64,000 nucleotides of DNA from SG8-30 sp963710135 (GTDB lineage Bacteria; Pseudomonadota; Gammaproteobacteria; Steroidobacterales; Steroidobacteraceae): NCBI GenBank assembly GCA_963710135.1, contig CAVPYY010000003.1, forward strand, positions 310,001 to 374,000. Direction: 5' to 3'. Numbering within the stretch: position 1 is the stretch's first letter; every line of letters begins with the position of its first letter. Shown in pieces: positions 61,129 to 64,000 of the stretch. Below the pieces are notes generated by a model. It ran no database searches, was not told where the DNA came from, and worked only from the letters and a program-made list of their open reading frames with translations. The position numbers and the translations under genes are program-made.

Positions 61129-61353
61129 TCAGGCCGCCTTGCCGGAAGCCATGGCCTGGACATCCGCCGCCCTGAGCGGCTGGCCGCCGATGGCCCAGTC
61201 GCCTCCCTCGAACTCCTTGATGCGTACCCAGGTCAAGTCCCGCAGGCTCTCGCCCTCGATGCGTACCATCGCCTCGGTGACGGCGCTGATGATTTCCTGC
61301 TTCTGCTTCGGTGAAAAGACGTCCTTGATGACGTCGACGGTTACCAGTGGCAT
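61129..61353 (-). CDS. 4-oxalocrotonate tautomerase-family protein
   Basis: 74 aa including the initiator Met, the size of this family. The second residue is Pro (MPLVTVDVI), which becomes the N-terminal catalytic base after Met removal. The start at 61353 has GGAG upstream. It isomerises enol/keto or related compounds. The cupin gene ends 13 bases upstream; both form a unit. Confidence 0.9.
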   Translation of the reverse strand: MPLVTVDVIKDVFSPKQKQEIISAVTEAMVRIEGESLRDLTWVRIKEFEGGDWAIGGQPLRAADVQAMASGKAA

Positions 61354-61366
61354 GTGATTGTCTCCT

Positions 61367-61732
61367 TTAGTTTCCGAGCTTGGATCTGAGATGGTCGATG
61401 ACCTCTCCCATCGGGCCGCTCGGACTGAACTCGATGGCTTCGTAGTCTTCATCCACCCAGACCGTGTGGCCGGGCGGCCAGTAGTAGACGTCGCCGGCGC
61501 GCACGGTCTCCTGCGTGCCGTCGGCGTAGCGCACGTGAATCGCGCCCTTCAGCACCGTTCCCCAGTGCGGGCACTGGCACAGGTCCCCGGGCATGCCCTT
61601 GAGCAGCGGCGTGGCGTCGGCCCCCTTGGGGAAGCGGATGCGCGCCACATTCAGTTCAGCCCAGTCCTCGGCCTGTATACAGACGCCGCCAGCCTCGAGC
61701 CGGGTCGGCATGCTGCCGCGGTCTTGCTTCAT
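61367..61732 (-). CDS. small cupin-domain protein
   Basis: 121 aa. Cupin barrel with CQCPHWGTVLKGAIHVRYADG (motif 1, one His and Glu/Gly positions) and AGDVYYWPPGHTVWVDED (motif 2, His). Probably metal-binding; function unknown. Upstream of the tautomerase gene. Divergent from the regulator gene with a 134-base gap. Confidence 0.8.
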   Translation of the reverse strand: MKQDRGSMPTRLEAGGVCIQAEDWAELNVARIRFPKGADATPLLKGMPGDLCQCPHWGTVLKGAIHVRYADGTQETVRAGDVYYWPPGHTVWVDEDYEAIEFSPSGPMGEVIDHLRSKLGN

Positions 61733-61866
61733 GGTCCTCTCCTTGCGGGTTGATCCCGTCGGTGCGGCAGACTCTAGGCCGTGGGCCGCGGCGAAGCTTG
61801 GAGGATTCGTGGAGAAAGCCTGTTGATTTCAGGCGGCTGCGCCGGGCTTGGACTATCCTGTCGGCG

Positions 61867-63420
61867 ATGATCTACCGGTTCGGCGCGTTCGAGCTCGATA
61901 CCGCGCAGGTCGAACTGCGCCATGAAGGCGTCGTGCGTCCCATTGAACCGCAGGTGTTCGCACTGCTGGCGCTGCTTGTGGAGAATCGCGAGCGGCTGGT
62001 GACCCGCGACGAGATGCTCGAGAAGGTCTGGGATGGCCGCATCGTCTCCGACTCCGCGATTTCCAGCCGCATCAAGTCGGCGCGCAAGGCGCTCGACGAC
62101 GACGGCAGGGCGCAGCGACTGATCAGGACGATTCACGGTCAGGGCCTCCGCTTCGTCGCGGAGGTCACGGCGGGCGGCGCCGTGGACGCCGGCATGCTGC
62201 CCGGCGCGCCGCCCTCCTCGACAATCGAGGACTCTTCGCGTCCGTCCATCGCGATACTTCCGTTCAGGCTGCTGGGCGGACCATCGCCCTACGCGGCCAT
62301 CGCCGACGCGCTGCCCCACGAGCTGATCATCGAGCTTTCGCGCATGCGCTGGCTGTTCGTGACGGCACGTGGATCATCCTTCCGCCTCAACCTGGCCGAG
62401 ACCGGCATCGACGAAATCGGCCGCCTGCTAGGCGTGCGCTACTGTCTGTCCGGGGCGGTGGAGATCGGCAGTGCCACCCTCACCGTCACCGTCGAGCTGT
62501 TCGACACCCGGGACGCCAGCGTCGTCTGGGCGGATCGCTTCGCCGGTTCCATCGATGACGTGCACCAGATCAGGCAGGACATCCGCACGCGGATCCCGGC
62601 CGCCCTCGAAATCCAGATCTCGCACCACGAAGCGGATCTCGCCCGGCTGCGGGTGACCGAGAGCCTGGATGCCTGGTCGGCCTATCACCTCGGGCTGCGG
62701 CACATGTACCGCTTCAACCGTACTGACAACGCTGCCGCCACGGCGTTGTTCCAGCGAGCCATCGCCCGCGATCCCGGTTTCGCCCGTGCCCATGCCGGGC
62801 TGTCGTTCGTCCACTTCCAGACCGCGTTCATGCGCCACACCGACGACCTGCCGGGCGAGGTGGCGCTGGCGCGACGCCATGCCGAGCGCGGCCTGGAGCT
62901 CGATCCGATCGATCCGTTCGTCAACTTCACCATGGGCCGCAGCTTCTGGCTGCAGGGCGACCTCGAGACCAGCCTCGCCTGGCTCGAGCGGACGACATCG
63001 CTCAGCCCCAACTATGCCCAGGGCATCTATGCCCGGGCATGGACCGAATCGCTGGCCGGGCGCGGTCTCGAGGGCCGGCGGCATGTCGATCTCGCGATGC
63101 GCCTGAGCCCGATCGATCCCCTGTACTACGCGATGCTGGGCACGCGCGGCTTCACCCATATGGCGATGGGCGAGGACGCCGCGGCAGCCGAGTGGATCGA
63201 GCGCGCAGCACGCGCACCCGGGGCGCACGTGTTGATCGCGATGATCGCGGTGGCCGCGCACGCGTTGAACGGCGACCTCGCCCGGGCAGGCTTCTGGGCG
63301 GCCGATGTGCGTACCCGCAATCCCGCGCTGACCCGGGACGACTTCTTCCGCTCCTTCCCGATGAAGCAGGAAGTCATGCGCGCACGCGTCGCGCGCGCGC
63401 TGGAATCGTTCGGCTTCTGA
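61867..63420 (+). CDS. CadC/OmpR-type winged-helix regulator with TPR domain
   Basis: 517 aa from ATG 61867, which starts exactly at the winged helix (IYRFGAFELDTAQVELR). DNA-binding domain (about 1-100): EPQVFALLALLVENRERLVTRDEMLEKVWDGRIVSDSAISSRIKSARKAL. The middle (120-270) resembles the adenylate-cyclase-associated sensor region (IAILPFRLLGG, ITV...FDTRDASVVWADRF). TPR helices follow. No transmembrane helix is seen, unlike CadC. Targets unknown; the divergent cupin-tautomerase unit is the closest candidate. Confidence 0.88.
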   Translation: MIYRFGAFELDTAQVELRHEGVVRPIEPQVFALLALLVENRERLVTRDEMLEKVWDGRIVSDSAISSRIKSARKALDDDGRAQRLIRTIHGQGLRFVAEVTAGGAVDAGMLPGAPPSSTIEDSSRPSIAILPFRLLGGPSPYAAIADALPHELIIELSRMRWLFVTARGSSFRLNLAETGIDEIGRLLGVRYCLSGAVEIGSATLTVTVELFDTRDASVVWADRFAGSIDDVHQIRQDIRTRIPAALEIQISHHEADLARLRVTESLDAWSAYHLGLRHMYRFNRTDNAAATALFQRAIARDPGFARAHAGLSFVHFQTAFMRHTDDLPGEVALARRHAERGLELDPIDPFVNFTMGRSFWLQGDLETSLAWLERTTSLSPNYAQGIYARAWTESLAGRGLEGRRHVDLAMRLSPIDPLYYAMLGTRGFTHMAMGEDAAAAEWIERAARAPGAHVLIAMIAVAAHALNGDLARAGFWAADVRTRNPALTRDDFFRSFPMKQEVMRARVARALESFGF

Positions 63421-63423
63421 ACG

Positions 63424-63924
63424 TCAACGCGGCTGGGGCAGGCCGGCGGTGGCTCGGGCATGCCAGAACGGGTGCTCGCTGCTCGCCAGCGCCCGACCCA
63501 GGAAATCGGTGAAGTTCTCGGCCACCACTCGATAGCCGGTAGCCGGTCCAGAATCCAGCGCATAGCAGTGCAGGATCGGCGCACCCGCGGTGCGGGCACC
63601 CCCGAAGCTGACACCGGCCCAGTCCCCGCTCCGTGTGCGGCAGATGCCGTACCACGACGCCGGCAAGTCGACCGGGCGCCCGACCGCGCTGCTCATGATC
63701 ATCTTCATGGGCAGCAGACCGTCGGGATCAGGGATCACGTACTCGGCGCCGAACAGTCGCGCGCCGTCGCAGTGCATGTAGAACAGCCGGATGTCGTCCG
63801 GGAGCCTGAGCCCGCTGCGCTGCTCGAAGCGTTCGATGCCGGCGGCCGACGTCGTCGGCGTGTGGCCGTGCTCGCGCTTGACCCGCTCAATGTGTTGCTC
63901 GAGATGCGGCGATCGATCAGCCAT
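63424..63924 (-). CDS. SMI1/KNR4-family protein
   Basis: 166 aa. SMI1/KNR4 fold: GIERFEQRSGLRLPDDIRLFYMHCDGARLFGAEYVIP, typical of this superfamily, which includes immunity proteins for toxins as well as domestic proteins. No toxin gene is near, so an immunity role is not supported here. It converges on the regulator (three bases between stops). The 76 bases to the right edge show nothing clear. Confidence 0.8.
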   Translation of the reverse strand: MADRSPHLEQHIERVKREHGHTPTTSAAGIERFEQRSGLRLPDDIRLFYMHCDGARLFGAEYVIPDPDGLLPMKMIMSSAVGRPVDLPASWYGICRTRSGDWAGVSFGGARTAGAPILHCYALDSGPATGYRVVAENFTDFLGRALASSEHPFWHARATAGLPQPR

Positions 63925-64000
63925 GTTGTTTCCGGCAGCGCCCGAATGCGGCCCTGCGTGGGCCGTCGTCCGGTATGTCGGCGGGCGGTGGCAGGCCTTG

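Noticed and set aside
63424..63924. Immunity protein of a toxin system (SMI1/KNR4)
   Set aside because: No toxin, LXG, Rhs or T6SS gene nearby in the window.

Overview
The window is GC-rich (about 70 %), densely coded DNA with short intergenic gaps, many ATGA start/stop overlaps and GTG/TTG starts. The gene set includes an E. coli-type asd, a complete hutHUIG set, biosynthetic ilvA with two ACT domains, OmpA-family and lipoprotein genes, and Bcr/CflA, ACR3 and MscS transporters or channels. This points to a chromosomal segment of a gammaproteobacterium (or close proteobacterial relative), possibly of environmental or metagenomic origin. I cannot name the genus. I see no rRNA, tRNA, CRISPR array, prophage or origin.

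Region 1 (1-9.3 kb, all minus strand) is an apparent operon. In transcription order it encodes two or three lipoproteins, a membrane-tethered Ser/Thr kinase with TPR and PEGA parts, a one-pass FHA-like/PEGA/FGE-sulfatase-fold protein, a small secreted Pro/Ala-rich protein, a MotA/TolQ/ExbB channel protein and an Hsp70/actin-fold protein cut by the window edge. I could not match this set to a described system, and it is the best candidate for something new. Region 2 (9.4-19.3 kb) is housekeeping and envelope genes: MFS, asd, OmpA, GNAT, MOSC, photolyase, DUF3429, a BNR-type secreted protein with a TlpA-like thioredoxin, and a DUF4136 lipoprotein.

Region 3 (19.3-31.8 kb) interleaves histidine degradation (hutH, hutU, hutI, hutG) with cyanophycin metabolism (a Mur-ligase-only CphA paralogue, cphA and cphB) and an MscS channel. 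Histidine nitrogen release and Arg/Asp polymer storage therefore sit side by side. Region 4 (31.8-48.2 kb) holds membrane and unknown proteins, a CNNM/CorC protein, an arsR-arsC-acr3 operon with a likely operator, a diguanylate cyclase overlapping ilvA, a Bcr/CflA exporter, a double VOC protein and two FHA proteins. Region 5 (48.2-50.0 kb) holds a tandem 194-bp palindrome-rich repeat followed by a complete IS10-like (IS4 family) element that landed in one of the GGGGACAGTCCCC palindromes.

Region 6 (50-64 kb) is catabolic and accessory: a GS-like ligase with a class III aminotransferase and an alpha/beta hydrolase that lacks its usual catalytic residues, then DUF1330, GST, MFS and quinone oxidoreductase genes, a nitrilase-fold Tat protein with Cys changed to Ser, an orphan TRAP-type solute-binding lipoprotein, MazG-like, tautomerase, cupin, a CadC-like regulator and SMI1/KNR4.

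Six otherwise well-conserved genes (photolyase, tlpA-like, hutH, the cphA paralogue, cphA and a dehydrogenase) carry 13 frameshifts. Every one is equivalent to a single-base insertion, and wherever the base can be placed it is G or C. Removing them restores full-length proteins exactly. Sequencing or assembly error is the simplest explanation.
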